Part shown: piece after piece, positions 37,301-50,100 of the stretch
How positions within the stretch are numbered: position 1 is the first letter of the stretch
How the letters are laid out: each line of letters opens with the position of its first letter
Assembly (NCBI RefSeq): GCF_030052815.1
Contig: NC_079510.1
Location: forward strand, 46,900,725 to 46,964,724
From: Hevea brasiliensis
Taxonomy: Eukaryota; Streptophyta; Magnoliopsida; Malpighiales; Euphorbiaceae
Length of the DNA: 64,000 bases
Direction of reading: 5' to 3'
The notes under the pieces: generated by a model
Databases searched by the model: none
What the model saw: the letters and a program-made list of their open reading frames with translations, nothing else
What the model was told of the DNA's origin: nothing
Translations under genes and position numbers: made by a program

Positions 37301-39747
37301 TTCAAAAAAAGAAAGTAAGGAATGAAGAAGAAAAGGAGCAAATGAGTTCCTAGTAATTTAATAAAGTAGAAGCTCACGAATTGTTCCCTCCATAAGAGCT
37401 TTTGAACAAATTCCTAATGAACCAACCAAGAAGTTAAATAGTTAATTTCCAAAATTTGAAAATGGAACTCACATTCTTCAATCACAGAAAAATATATGTA
37501 CAAAATATAAGGAGATATTCTTACAGATTATCTCGACAAGCAACTGGGACAGAAGTTTCAGAAAAATTATTGTAAGAAATATCGGTTGCACTGCACATAA
37601 ACATTAACCTGTTTTATGGCTGGGAAAAAGTACATTTTCAAATATTTTGGTTAAAATGTGGATACATTAATGAATGTAGAGTTGGCTGAAAGTTGCTATG
37701 GGTAATTATTTCAAAATACTAAAATAAAAGGTCAACAGAATTTCTTGCAGTTGTGATGTAGGATATAAGAAAACAAACATACCTTTTTCTAGGTCTGGTT
37801 GTGATCCAGTTCGGGATGGCTCCAGTTAGCAAGTTGTTTACCAAACAGCTATACAATTATAATGTTAATTTATTGAACGCATCCAGACAGTTGGAAAAAT
37901 GATATATAGAGGAATGAAGGAAATTTGAAGTTTTGATTATTGAGGATAGAGTAATAACTCAGAAGCATTATAGTTCTGTATATAATATACACAGAAATGA
38001 AAAGGCCCTCTTTAGAGATATACTAGCTAGCCACTTGCATGAATTTAGAATGCTTACATTGCCAGGTTATCATTATTAATTGTTGGAACTGGAAGATTCC
38101 CAGTCAATCTATTGAAACTAAGATCTCTGCAAGACAACAATTTTCATTAAACAAACAAAAAAAAAAAAAGTGCAGATATCATCACTGATAAAATAGTCTA
38201 CAGGGAACATTAAATAGTGTTTTTTTTTAATTTTTTTTTATTTTTTAAGAAAGTGGTTGTGGTCAGGGAACATAAAATAGTTAAATCAAAATATGAAGTG
38301 CTTGATAAAATGTCTCAGAAAGGATTCAATATCAAAGTAGAATAGAGGAATTCAAGAATTGAGTGATCAGGGAATAGTATATTACAGAATTTTCAGACTT
38401 CCCATATTTAGTATATAGTCGGGAAAAGGTCCAGATATATTGCAGTTCCTCAACATCCTGAAATGTGATTATCATTATGTCAGCTCAAGCACTACAGTGC
38501 AAACTATTCTGATTTTGAAGCATCAAAGTAAGAATGGCTCACAAATAATTCATTTTTGTCATGTTTCCTAAATACGGAAACTTAGAACCTTCCCCAAGTA
38601 CGTCACTGATCCTTCTACATGGTATAGAACATGTACACAAATATGTAAGATGTGCAATCATAGAAAAAGAGATACATAAGTATCTTAGGCGAGTAAAGAA
38701 GTACAAACTCAGAAGGCACAACTCACAGATCAGTTAAATTAGTCAAGACAGAAATGCTAGAGGGAATGGGCCCTTCTAGACCACTACCTTGGATCTCTCT
38801 GTTAACAAAAGCATTTGCAACTGTTTTAGATTCCTCCAGAAAACTAGTTTTGAGTATATTTAAAATTTATGACAAGGTAAAGGCACCTACAGCCTCTCAA
38901 GTTGTTTCCAACTCTGAATAAAACTTGGTATTTTCCCACTGAAATTGTTACTGCTAATCCTACTGCATATGGCCCAATACAAAAACAAGATTCAAATAAA
39001 TAAAGCCTGAAGATATTGCTCTTCTAATATATATATATATATAAATTTTTGAAGGACTTACAAATCTTTTAACTTGGTGATATTAGTGAGGTCCCGAGGT
39101 AATGATCCAGTGAGATTGTTGGCATTAAGATTGCTGTTTTTAACACAGAAGAGCATAAAACAAGGTAGCGTCATGTTATTTTTATAATTAAATGCAAATT
39201 TTGCTTCAAAAAAAAATTGCAAATTTTATAAGAGAGGGTTGAAGGGACTCACAGATTCTCCAAATTAACCAAGTTTCCAAGCTCACCAGGAACAGGTCCA
39301 CCAAAAAGATTGTTCTCTAAGTTCCTGAACAAATATTGTCCCTCAAGATTACCACTAACCCAAATTAAGAAAGTTGAAATGATTGTAGATTAAAATAAAA
39401 GATAAGGAAAAAGAGACAGAGACAGATAGTGAGAGAGCAAGCATACAAGTATTTGAGCGAGGTGATATTTCCCAAGTAATTTGGAATTTGACCTGTTAAT
39501 TTGTTCACTGAGATGGACCTGTAGTGTGTGAATTTATATATATCAGTAGCAGCGAGTGTCTATTTGGTTATCCCATTTGGAAATTGGAAGTGCAGAAGTT
39601 TCTTACAGAATTTCCAGTTTTGTGGAAGCCCATTCAGGTGGTATATTGCCACTAAGGTAGTTACGAGTCAGATCACTGAAAGTCGGAAGAATTTTTTGCT
39701 TGAATTAGAGGTTATAATCCTTTTTCAAGTGTTGAAAGAAAATGGAC

Positions 39748-39809
<62 letters not shown>

Positions 39810-42295
39810 TTCTTACAGTTCCTTAAGGAAAGACAGCTTCGCAATTGATGGTGGAAGCACACCATCAAGATCTTGCCCTTTGAGAAATCTGTATTTCAAG
39901 AACACTAGGACCCATCAAATCAAAATTGGTAAAATTCCAAAATTTTAAAGTTCCAAATTAGTGTTTTTTTTCTTCTTCCAACTAATTTACACACCCAACC
40001 AATCAGACATTAGAATTTCATGTAAGTCTTATTGCTCATAATTTTAAATGATATATTAATTTCAGATTATATAGGTGTATTCATACAAGAATTTTCCTAA
40101 AAAATGATTCAGAAAACAGAAACAAGCTTGGAAATAGGCGAAAGAAGCGTACATGCGGACAACATGGCACACACCATCCGGTCCTGGACAATTGCAGATG
40201 ATACTATTGCGGTAGGTTGGCATGCTATTGGATTTTGGTGTCTCCCAGCTTGAGTCATTACTGCAAGGGTCTACATTGAAATTCCAATCTTTTTTTCCTA
40301 GTTGTGTTGCAATTTCACGTAGAGCTTCCACTGCACACACATCAAACATATGATCAACTTTAAAATTTTTTGGGTGGCAGGTTGCTGGTTTTCAGCTATA
40401 TATCAGCCTATCACTAAATTAAACAGAGATCGTTTGGTTATTACAAATACAAACGTCATATAATGAGAAAATTCTGTTACCTCCCTCCTACTTGCCTTGT
40501 TGGTAAGAATGCTTATGAGAAAATTCTGTTAGTTCCATATCAGGCTAACAGAAAAGATCAGTTGAGGTTAGTTCCATATCAGGCTAACAGAAAAGATCAG
40601 TTGAGGTTGAGGGAGGCCTTTATGGATTGAATTTGAATGAGAATAACTGATTTACATGACGATATGTTGAAGTTAATTTAATTGGGTTTTTGGCAGTTCA
40701 ATTTTCGTGAAGTCACTGTGAATGAGGATGTTTTTGCAAATGATTCAAGTGGGATTGATTTTAAGAAGAATAATGAGAAGGGATTGATGCAATGCAATAT
40801 GGTAAGCTCTTGATGTCATCAGGGATAGTGTTAAATTGATAGTGTGCACTGGGGAGGAGAGATCAGAGTGATCAAGAGAGATGAGAGATAGAACGAGAAG
40901 GAGAGGAGAGGGAGTGAGCAAGGGAAGCGAGAGGGACCATAGGGCAGGGGGCTAGGAAGAGAGGGAACGCCAGCAGAAGATAGCAACTGTTCACCCACCA
41001 TCGACGCCCTTCAGACGGTGCGTCACCACATCATCATTCCTGTCTTCCACGACAACCGCACACGCAGAGCCAACCTCAGCTTAGTTCAACTATTCCTCAT
41101 GAGGAATCGACCGCCATTGTGAGGAATCGACGGCGACTTGGGCCAAGAAGGTATAAACTAGAGATGGGATCTAGTGAGGAGGTCAAGACGCGGTGGTGGT
41201 GACTGGATTTCAAAACGAGTGAGAGATTCAAGACGAGGTGATGAATTGGAATCGAGAGTGAGTGAGAGGATTTGAGGAGTAATGGGATTGACATTGTCAA
41301 GTCGAGAGGGAGAGATCAGAGATGGACTTGAGAGGTGGTAATCAGTCAGAGTAAGACAGAGAGGAACTGAGGCCGAGAGAGGGAAGAATTGAAGAGAAGG
41401 ATGGGAATGAAGGAGTATGGGCTCTTTAAATTAAAATAATAATAATAATAATAAGCATTCAAGTTTTAAAAATAATTAAATAAATTTTTTAAATTTTAAA
41501 AATATATTTAATTTATAAATCAATTAAATTTATTTATATATATTCATTAATAGCTTAACATTTATTTTGAATTATAAATTAAAAAAATTATTTAAAATAA
41601 ATTAAAAATTATAAATAAAAATATTATATTTATGATTTATTTATTTATTTTAAAATTAAATTAATTAAATAAAAAATTATATCATTTTAATCATTTTTAA
41701 AAATATTAATATTACCGTATTTTAATAATAACAATACTTAATTATATATTTTTTTAATAATTTCAAAATATAAAATTATTTTTAAGTATATTTTAATAAA
41801 ATACATAAATTATTTAAAAATTATTTTAAAGTAATTTTATTAAATAATTAATTATTTATTTTTAATTTTATTTATAAATTAAAAAATATATTATATATTA
41901 AAAATTAAAAATAGATAATCAAACTAAATACTTTTTAGAGCAGAGGTAAATTATAATTTTTTTGTTTATTTTTAAAAATTAAAGGATTTACTTATTTTTA
42001 AAATAATAAAAACACTTATAATAATATATTTTTAAAATTAAAAAAATTATTTAATTTTTTTTTAATTTTAAAAAGCTTGTTTAAGTAAAAAATTTATATA
42101 ATTATTGAACAAAACTTTAAGAGTTTAAATATGCACGTTTGCCCATATTTAAATTTATGTACAATGTCTCACTTTCAAAGCATAAATTAAAGTGTATTAT
42201 GGATGCATAAAAATATAAAACTATTGTGAATTAATAGATATGTTGAATTATTTTATGTAATATTCTTTTACTCTATACATGTAACTTATTACTGT

Positions 42296-42333
<38 letters not shown>

Positions 42334-42577
42334 GCCAATTGGCCCCTTGATCTGAGACTTTCCTTTAGGCTCCAGCAACTTGGAATACAGAAAGAACTCG
42401 GTTCATCGAAAACAGGAAATGAAATGAATGATTTATTTTACCTTCATCTTGAGGAAGATGCACAGCTTGTGCTTCAACCGAACACATTTGAAACATAAGC
42501 ATAAGCAAGGTACTGATTCTTAAAATACCAGCAACTCTACCCTCCTTCTTCTTCTTCTTCTTCACCATCCACTTCAT
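28368..42577 (-). CDS. Gene C: complete LRR-malectin receptor-like kinase (LRR VIII-2 type), about 1,031 residues
   Basis: Predicted plasma-membrane Ser/Thr receptor kinase. Exons: 42442-42577, 40153-40330, 39817-39888, 39607-39675, 39447-39518, 39253-39324, 39062-39133, 38891-38962, 38727-38798, 38543-38614, 38386-38457, 38058-38126, 37783-37848, 37525-37590, 37378-37413, 37189-37229, 36499-36875, 36233-36428, 35912-36046, 29861-29979, 29505-29733, 29187-29424, 28916-29066 and 28368-28781. They total 3,096 nt with every phase matching. Signal peptide about 1-36, cap 46-104, LRRs to 386, malectin 413-603, membrane helix about 614-635. Kinase: glycine loop [10 protein letters not shown] 679-688, AVK Lys about 700, HRD 802-804, DFG 822-824, APE 848-850. 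All catalytic motifs are present (RD kinase). Family members of this size act in cell-surface signalling in Arabidopsis; the ligand here is unknown. The intron 29980-35911 carries a nested retroelement. An extra upstream exon may move the start to 42793. Confidence 0.93.
29980..30042 (-). other. Host intron sequence left of the LTR element
   Basis: Short stretch of gene C intron that aligns with gene D intron at about 45750-45825 up to the word TAACT, where the LTR element begins. Confidence 0.7.
30048..30389 (-). repeat. 3' LTR of the small LTR element
   Basis: 342 bases, direct repeat of 34981-35318 with scattered substitutions. Confidence 0.88.
30443..31060 (-). pseudogene. Coiled-coil/acidic reading frame of the small LTR element
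   Basis: On the minus strand an open frame of 150 codons (30895-30446, stop at 30443-30445) is very acidic ([38 protein letters not shown]) and ends in a hydrophobic tail ([11 protein letters not shown]). The same frame runs upstream through two stops (TAA 30896-30898 and a TAG about 27 bases further). It then shows heptad-like text ([23 protein letters not shown]), so the original protein was longer with a coiled coil before the acidic part. I do not recognise the family. The plus-strand frame over the same bases is its shadow. Confidence 0.55.
31273..34557 (+). mobile_element. LINE-2 copy (RTE-clade non-LTR retrotransposon) inside the small LTR element
   Basis: 3,285 bases, starting CCGCCTAAGTAG and ending in TTGAG repeats. 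It is flanked by a perfect 17-base target-site duplication (TTGATCTCCTCTTCTAA at 31253-31269 and 34558-34574). Endonuclease: [10 protein letters not shown] near 31675, [12 protein letters not shown] near 31770, SAYAPQIGL near 31980, [10 protein letters not shown] near 32090. Reverse transcriptase: [18 protein letters not shown] near 33480, [13 protein letters not shown] near 33650, [12 protein letters not shown] near 33745. A C-terminal domain lies past a TAG near 34207. Stops near 31831, 32631 and 34207 and frameshifts near 32270 and 33030 make it inactive. It is nearly full length by comparison with the copy at 14821-25553. Confidence 0.92.
34981..35318 (-). repeat. 5' LTR of the small LTR element
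   Basis: 338 bases, direct repeat of 30048-30389; the tRNA-Met-type primer site adjoins it at 34962-34980. Confidence 0.88.
39749..39809. repeat. (AAT)n microsatellite in a gene C intron
   Basis: About 20 perfect AAT units just downstream of the first LRR exon (39817-39888) on the transcript strand. The matching intron of gene D (49908-50033) has no such array, so it arose in the C copy. Confidence 0.95.
40528..40605. repeat. Tandem duplication of 39 bases
   Basis: Two head-to-tail copies of a 39-base unit beginning GTTAGTTCCATATCAGGCTA, in intron 1 of gene C. The copies look identical. Confidence 0.9.
42299..42330. repeat. (AT)n microsatellite
   Basis: About 16 AT units in intron 1 of gene C, about 110 bases from the signal-peptide exon. 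Confidence 0.95.
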
Positions 42578-42750
42578 ACTGCGTGAACCTGTTGAAGAAC
42601 AGAAAAAATCGAGGCTTTCTTGGCCTTTAGACCAAGATCGTGTCGTGGTATAAGTTATGATGAGCATGCATAAATATGATGTACATGCTGCGAATTATAA
42701 AGACAAGCATGGTGCACCAAAGAGAACTAAAAGCACAGAGCAGTATGTAC

Positions 42751-42793
42751 CTTCAGCTGGATCCAGGGCCGATGGACCAAAGCAACCTGCCAT
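42751..42793 (-). CDS. Possible extra 5' coding exon of gene C
   Basis: Reads MAGCFGPSALDPAEG from ATG 42793 and ends in a GT donor (phase 1). It would splice to an acceptor (CTTCAACAG) at 42589-42590, giving a signal-peptide exon 42442-42588 of 147 nt that stays in frame ([11 protein letters not shown]). The counterpart upstream of gene D (52106-52190) has the same donor, phase and downstream acceptor. In C the more distal ATG seen in D is GTG. It could also be only a 5' UTR exon; transcript data would decide. Confidence 0.5.
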
Positions 42794-44124
42794 AGCTTGG
42801 AATAAGAAAAAACACTGTTTCTCGAACGTCAACACGTTGTTAACAAGCTCGCAAAATTTAAATGAGAAGAAAGTTTTTGATATCCTTCATTTATGGCTGA
42901 CACCTGTACAATATAGCTGGCACCTGTACACAGGGGGCGGACAGAAGTATTGGCCGCCCTTTTTATAAATAAATAAAAAAATAGCACCCTTTTTATTTAA
43001 AAAAAATAAATATAAAATTTTAATAATTTTTACATTTATTTATGTTATTAAAAACCATAATTTTAATTACTAATTGCATTAATTTATCTCTAAAATATTC
43101 TATAAAATTTAAGAATAATAATTTTTTATTTATTTTAAATAATAAAATTAATTTTATCACCAAATTTTTAGCTATTATTTATTATAATAATTATAAATTA
43201 TCAATTTAAAATATTAATTAATTTAAAAATATTTTAATATTTTTATACATACTTGAACTCTGAAAAATTAAATTTTGTAAAAATATTAATCTCATTTAAT
43301 CAGCCATTTATTTTATAAACCTTCTTTGTTAAGTTACTTTTTATTATTTAAAATTAATAAATTATTTTTTTAATAAAAATATAATTTTTAAATTTTTGTT
43401 AATTATAAAATTATTTAAATTTTAAAACCCTTTTTCTTTAATCCCCGCGTCCGCCCATGGTTGCATACTGCTTTTAGTCAACATGTGTGACTTTCCCACA
43501 TCAGTTGTGAGAGGATTAAAAGAAACAGCTTTGTAAAAGTTTCCAGCCCAAAGATGAGGACCGCAAATAATTGATAAGGACTCTGGCAATTTTAATGCTT
43601 GTTATCATGCAAAAAGAAATTGATGTTTTAAATTTTTTTTTATCTCATTTTATTTAATTTTTTTAATTAAAAATTTTAATTTTTTTCAATTTTACTTTTT
43701 TATTATATTTTTTTATCTTAATTAAATATGAAAATATTTTAATTAATTATTAATATTTTTTATAAAAATAAAACTATTCAACTATTTCTTTAATTTTTCT
43801 AAAAAATTATAAAATGGAATGGAGGGATTAATGTTTGACGTCAATTCCTATTTCATACAAATATAATTTTTGGGCATAATCTAGGGTCACAGACCATAAA
43901 ATTCCATTAAATCAGTAAAAAGCATTATCCAATTAAATAATAAATAAAATATAATTAGGTCCCATTAAAATGATATGAAAGGATTTGAATTTAACAAAGA
44001 AGTCAAAGGATTTGATGTATCATATTATCCAATAATATATATATATATATTTACAGCAACATAAATTAAGCAAGCACCTGAACCATATGAAATTTCGAAA
44101 TTATCTTGCTTATCGAACATAACA
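42794..44124. other. Intergenic region between gene C 5' end and gene D 3' end
   Basis: 1.3 kb, mostly very AT-rich, with a short (AT)n run near 44036-44050. The stretch 42800-42900 is homologous to the upstream region of gene D (52150-52260) and should hold the gene C promoter. No other feature was recognised. Confidence 0.6.
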
Positions 44125-47100
44125 CTAGCATGGAAGTGGTGAAGTTTCACTGATGTCAAAACTTATGGACTCAGGATTAACCGGGTAGAGATCATGAGCA
44201 GATGTAGTGGAAGATCCAATCCCTGTATTATCAGATGAAAAAATAGGTGCATGGCTTGTGCTGGAACCATCGTGTGATGTCTGCTGGTAATGATCCTTGA
44301 TGGGTTTAAATCGCATGCCATCAGCATAAATGCTAGGATCTGATGCCACTTCCTTAATGCTTGTTTGCCCTTCAAGCATTCTCAGAGCAGCTGACATTGT
44401 AGGCCTTATCGTTGGTGATGCATTCGTGCATAAAAGAGCCACTTTAAGCATCCTTTCAGCCTCTTCCATGTTGAATTCAGATTCCAACCTTGGGTCCACT
44501 ATTTCCATTAAATTTCCTTTCTGTTGCAAAATAAAGGCCTGAAACAGACAAGCCCCAAAAAAATGTGATTAACCTTAAAATATCTAACCAAACCAAACAT
44601 TCCAAGATTATGCATAGAGAACTGAAATGCAACTGAAATCTATGATAGCAAGATACTTTATTGTGAAAGTTTACCCAGTCAAGAAGACAAACAGCCTCAT
44701 TTTTCGGCCTGTAACTGGCATTGCTCCTTCCACTGACAATTTCCAAAGCAACAACCCCAAAGCTGTAAACGTCTGCCTTTTCTGTTAGATAACCCCAGAG
44801 CGCATATTCTGGAGCCATATATCCTCTGCAATTAAAGAACATGACAGATTAATGCCTTCATAATACATTATTTTTTTGAGGATCAGGAATAAATATCCCA
44901 AAAAAGAAAATGAGGAGAAAGAAATTATGCCATGAAACTGACATGGTTCCTGCAATTCTGGTGCTAATGTGAGTATTCTCCTCCTCACAGAGCTTTGCTA
45001 GTCCAAAATCTGATATCTTGGCATTCAGGTCCTTATCAAGCAGGACATTTGTTGCTTTGATGTCTCTATGGACGATCCTAAGTGCTGATTCTTCATGGAG
45101 AAATGCTAGACCTCTGGCTATTCCTACACAAATCTTCTGTCTTGTTGCCCAATTCAACATCACAGAACTTGTTTCTGAACCTGTAGTTAATCCATAAAAG
45201 AGTTTTCTTAACCAAAATCATTTCATGTTATATGGCTATACTAGCTTCTAGCAAACTTATCAATGCCATTATGCTTACCAAAGAGTGCATATGCAAGGCT
45301 ATTGTTTTCCATATACTCGTATACCAGCAGTAACTGATTTCGTTCAATACAACATCCATAAAGCTTTACAAGATTTGGGTGCTGTAAACCAGATATCATT
45401 CCTATTTCATTCACAAATTCACGATTTCCTTGCCTGGATTTGGAAGATAGTTGCTTCACAGCTATAATGGTACCATCTAATAATTCACCCTGCATTGGAG
45501 TTATTCTATGCATCAAATTATTAGGAAATCGTGCATTCAAATGCTAATGTTTCAGAAATTTGTCATAATCCTGCATGCTTGGATATGAGAAAATTTTGGA
45601 GCTTTTTATGAAAGTATTAGCTGTTTTACCTTGTATACAGACCCAAAACCACCTTCTCCAATCTTGTTTGCGGAATCAAAATTGTTAGTGGCAGCTCTTA
45701 GTTGTCTCAAAGTGAAGGAACCAGTTCGCAGATCCAGCCCTTTAAGATCTGCCCAATAACAGTCAGTTCGGAAGGATATCCTTTATAGGGTGCATAGAAA
45801 TTACTTGACTGAAGTAACTGAGCATTAGATGCATTTGCTATGCTTAATTCGTGTGTGCCTTTGTACGTGTATATGATTGGTTGACTTGAGTGCATATTTA
45901 TTAAGAAAACTAACTGCAGGAATGCTTGATTCATCATGGTACCATACCTTGTTCTCTTAAGTGTTTATCCTTAAAACAGAATTTCAAACAAATAAAATCT
46001 GCACCCAAGAACGCAAGGCATACTATCTTACTACAGAGCTAATCCCTTATCATTTCAGCCATCTAGTCATATTTCTTTTTGAAGTTCCAAAATTATATTT
46101 GTAGTATTGCAGCAGATCTAGTTGTCACCCTTATGATACCGACAATGATCTCAACTTGCATGATTACCAGTAATACAGAAATGAGATAATAATGTATCAT
46201 AAACGCATTTTCCCATTCTATGTAGTTCTACAATTGCTTGCATGGTTGTATTTTCAGGTTGCCCATCTTTCACTGGGGAAAGGAATTCAGGAATCCGTTT
46301 CTAGACATTAAAATAGAAAGAAACGACTTGTATGACAACAGCAAAATAGTCTGTCTCCGGATATATTCTGGCAATAGTAATGAAATCAAAAATGAAAAAT
46401 TCCAAAAAGTGAATGATGCAGTTTCTTTTTGATACCTCTTTCCCTTAATACCCTGCCTCCTAGACAACCTTTCCACCAAAGAATGCCCATGATAATGAAA
46501 ATGAGGAACAATGGCAAAACAATGGCTCCAGCCACAATGAATTTCTTCCGGTTTATAGGAGGCTTGAAATCTGTGGAAAATTGGAGAAATGAACAGCAGT
46601 GATTTTCATATTGCAATTTATGGTCTACATATATAAATTAATCCATATAAATGCAAAAAATTTCTAATAGGATAGGTACAACTTACCAGCTTGCACATCA
46701 ATGGCAGATATGAGAGGACCATATATTCCTTTCTGGGGGGCAGTTGTTGTTCCTTTCCCAACCCATCGAAAGCGGATCTCTAAAGTTCCATCCTTCACAA
46801 CTGCTTTAAATTGTTTAATTAGTTCTTTATCTACCCCTTGTACTTCCTTCTTGATTTCAAAATCCGGCAAAACGCGTTCATCCTAAAATATGCAGATTAA
46901 ATAAAAACCTTCTTTATGTTACAAGTAAACAGCATGTAATATGAACCTGACTACCTGGATATAAACATCAAATATACGTCTTCCCAGACTTTGGAAGGAT
47001 CTATTGTCCCTGATTACTATCTCTGCAAAGTGAAGCTTCACAGTGTAATTCCCATTCACTAAACAACGTGCATAGTACGTGAGAGAGAGGGGAGATAGAC

Positions 47101-50100
47101 GTGCACGTGTGTACAATTCAGAGCTGCTCATTCGTAGTATGGACACATTTTTTGCTATGTACATGTCTGCTGTGTTATTTTTATCCCGAAAATGTCCACT
47201 GGTACTAAATGCCCAGTTGTCTTTTGAGGGAACATATTGTGCTTCACCTCCATACCCTTCATCTGCTTCATAGCGGAACTTCCCAATGGCGATTGGTCCT
47301 CCACCGCAGTTTATATGCAACGAATAATAATCTAATAGAAAACTAGAAATATTAACCATGTTAACAAAATATAATTCGATAAGACCAATCATAACAGAAT
47401 AGACATGAACAAAATTTTGTTGCCTCATATGCTGTTTTGTATTGTTTATCTTTAGCAGAACCAATGGGGTTTTGGGTTTTCATTTTTCCCGGTCAAATAA
47501 GAGTAAATATCACCCACTTAGATGCAAATGTATGCCAACCTTTTAAACAAGGAAGGTTGCTGAAGCACTCCACAGCCTTTCTGGAAAGGTAATGCATGAA
47601 AGAAGCATCAAATTATATTAAACAAAAGGGAAGAAAAATAACAAGTACGTTTTACAAAAAGAAAGGAATGAAGAAGAAATGGAGGAAATGGGTTCCTAGT
47701 AATTTAATAAAGTAGATGCTCACGAATTGTTCCCTCCGGATGTGCTTTTGAACAAATTCCTGATGAACCAACCAAGCAGTTAATTTCCAAAATTCTAAAA
47801 TGGAACAGACATTCTTCAATCACAGAAAAATACATGTACAAAAAATAAGGAGATGTTCTTACAGATTTTGTTGACAATAACTTGGGTCAGGAGTTCCAGA
47901 AAAATTATTGTAAGAAATATCGATTGCACTGCATACAAACATTAACTCATTTTATGGCTTGGAGAAAAAGTATGTTTTCAAATATTTTGGTTAAAATGTA
48001 TGTTTTGGAATATTTTGGTTAAAATGTGAATACATTAGAGAAAGCAAAGTTGGTGGAAAGTTTCTGTAGGAAATTATTTCAAAATACTAAAATAAAAGGC
48101 CAACAGAATTTCTTGCAAAAATCCATAACAAACATACCTTTTTATAGGTCTTTTGATGATCCATTCTGGGATGGATCCATTTAGCAAGTTGTTCGCCATA
48201 CAGCTATACAATGATGATGTTAATTTTTTGAACGCATCCAGAGAGTTGGAAAAATGATATATAGAAGAATGAAGGAAATTTGAAGTTTTGATTATTGAGC
48301 ATTATATACAGAACCAATATACATGAAAATTAAAAGGCCTTCTTTACAGATATTTAGCTAGCCACTTCATGAATTTAGAATGCTTACATTGCCAGTTCTT
48401 TATTTTTTGGTTCTGGAGGATTTCCAGTCAATCTATTGAAACTGAGATCTCTGCAAGACAACAATTTTCATTAAACAAATAATAAAAAAAGAGAGTGCAG
48501 ATATCATCACTGATAAAATAGTCTATAAGGAACATAAAATAGTTAATCAAAATATAAAGTGGTTGATAACATGTCTCAGAAATGGATTCAATATCAAAGT
48601 AGAATAGAGGAATTCAAGAATTGAGTGATCAGGGAACAGTAAATTACATAAGGTTCAGACTTCCAATATTCATTATATAGTCAGGGAAAGGTCCAGATAT
48701 ATTGCAGTTCCTCAGTGTCCTGAAATGTAAATTATCTTCATGTCAGCTCAAATAATACAATGCAAACTATTTTAATTTTAAAGCATCAAAGTAAGAATGG
48801 CTTACAAATATTTCATATTTATCATGTTTGTTAAATTCGGAAACCCAGAACCTTCCCCAAGTAAGTCACTGATCCTTCTACATGGTATAGAACATGTATA
48901 AAAATATCTAAGAGAAACATAAGTATGTTAGGCAAGTAAAGAAGTAAAAACTCAAAAGGCACAACTCACATTTGGGTTAAATTAGTCAAGACAGAAATGT
49001 TAGAGGGAATGGGCCCTTCAAGACCACTACCTTGGATCTCTCTGTTAACAACACCATTTGCAACTGTTTTAGATTCCACCAGAAAACTAGTGTTGAGTAT
49101 ATTTAAAATTTATGACAAGGGAAAGGCACCTACATCCTCTCAAGTAGTTTCCAACTCTGAATAAAACTGGGTATTTTTCCGCTGAAATTGTTACCGCTAA
49201 TCCTACTGCAGATATATGACCCAATACATAAAAGAGATTAAAATAAATAAAGGCCGAAGATATTGCCCTTCTAAAGAAAATAAACATAACATAAAATGTA
49301 TATAAGACTTACAAATCTTTTAATTTGGTGATCTTAGCGAGTTCCTTAGGTAACGATCCGGAGAGATTGTTGGCATTAAGAATGCTGATTTTAACAAAGA
49401 GAAGCAAATAACAAGCTGCTGTCATGTTGTTTTTATAATTAAATACAAATTTTATAAGAGAGGGTTTGAGGGACTTACAGAGTATCCAAATCAACCAAGT
49501 TTCCAAGCTCACCAGGAACAGGTCCACAAAAAAGATTGTTCTCTAAGTTCCTGAACAAATATTATCCCACAAGATTACCACTAACCAAAATTTAGAAAGT
49601 TGAAATAATTGTAGATTAAAATAAAAGTTAAGAAAAAAGAGACAGATACAGAGACTGATAGTGAGAGAGCAAGCATACAGGTATGTAAGCGAGGTGATAT
49701 TTCCCAAGTATGTTGGAATTTGACCTGTTAAGTTGTTCACTGAGATGGACCTGCAGTGTGTGATTTTATATACTCAGTAGCAGCGAGTATCTATTTGGTT
49801 TTCCTCATTTGGAAATTGGAAGTGCAGAAGTTTCTTACAGAATTTCCAGTTTTGTGGAAACCCATTCAGGTGGTATATTGCCACTAAGGTAGTTACGAGT
49901 CAGATCACTGAAAGTCAGATAAAAGATTTTTCACTTGAATTAGAGGTTATAGCTCTATTTCAAGTGTTGAAAGAATACATATACACATAAATATATATAT
50001 AAAAAAAAAATCATAAATAGAAGTGTTTCTTACAGTCCCTTAAGGAAAGGCAGCTTCGCAATTGATTTTGGAAGCACACCATCAAAATCTCTCTCCTTGA

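Larger units (their letters stand above)
40331..42441 (-). other. Intron 1 of gene C, with likely inserted foreign DNA
   Basis: 2.1 kb, twice the size of gene D intron 1 (50623-51719). It holds a 39-base tandem repeat (40528-40605), an exon-like stretch on the plus strand (40697-40801), a GC-richer block (40850-41430) unlike its surroundings, AT-rich DNA (41440-42290) and an (AT)n microsatellite (42299-42330). No transposon ends were recognised. Confidence 0.6.

Noticed and set aside
39742..39948. Frames of poly-Asn or poly-Ile
   Set aside because: They are translations of the (AAT)n microsatellite in an intron of gene C.
45279..45489. Apparent loss of the splice donor in gene D (GT to AT at 45260)
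   Set aside because: A consensus donor lies 18 nt upstream, is used at the same place in pseudogene B, and keeps the frame; D is therefore not broken here.
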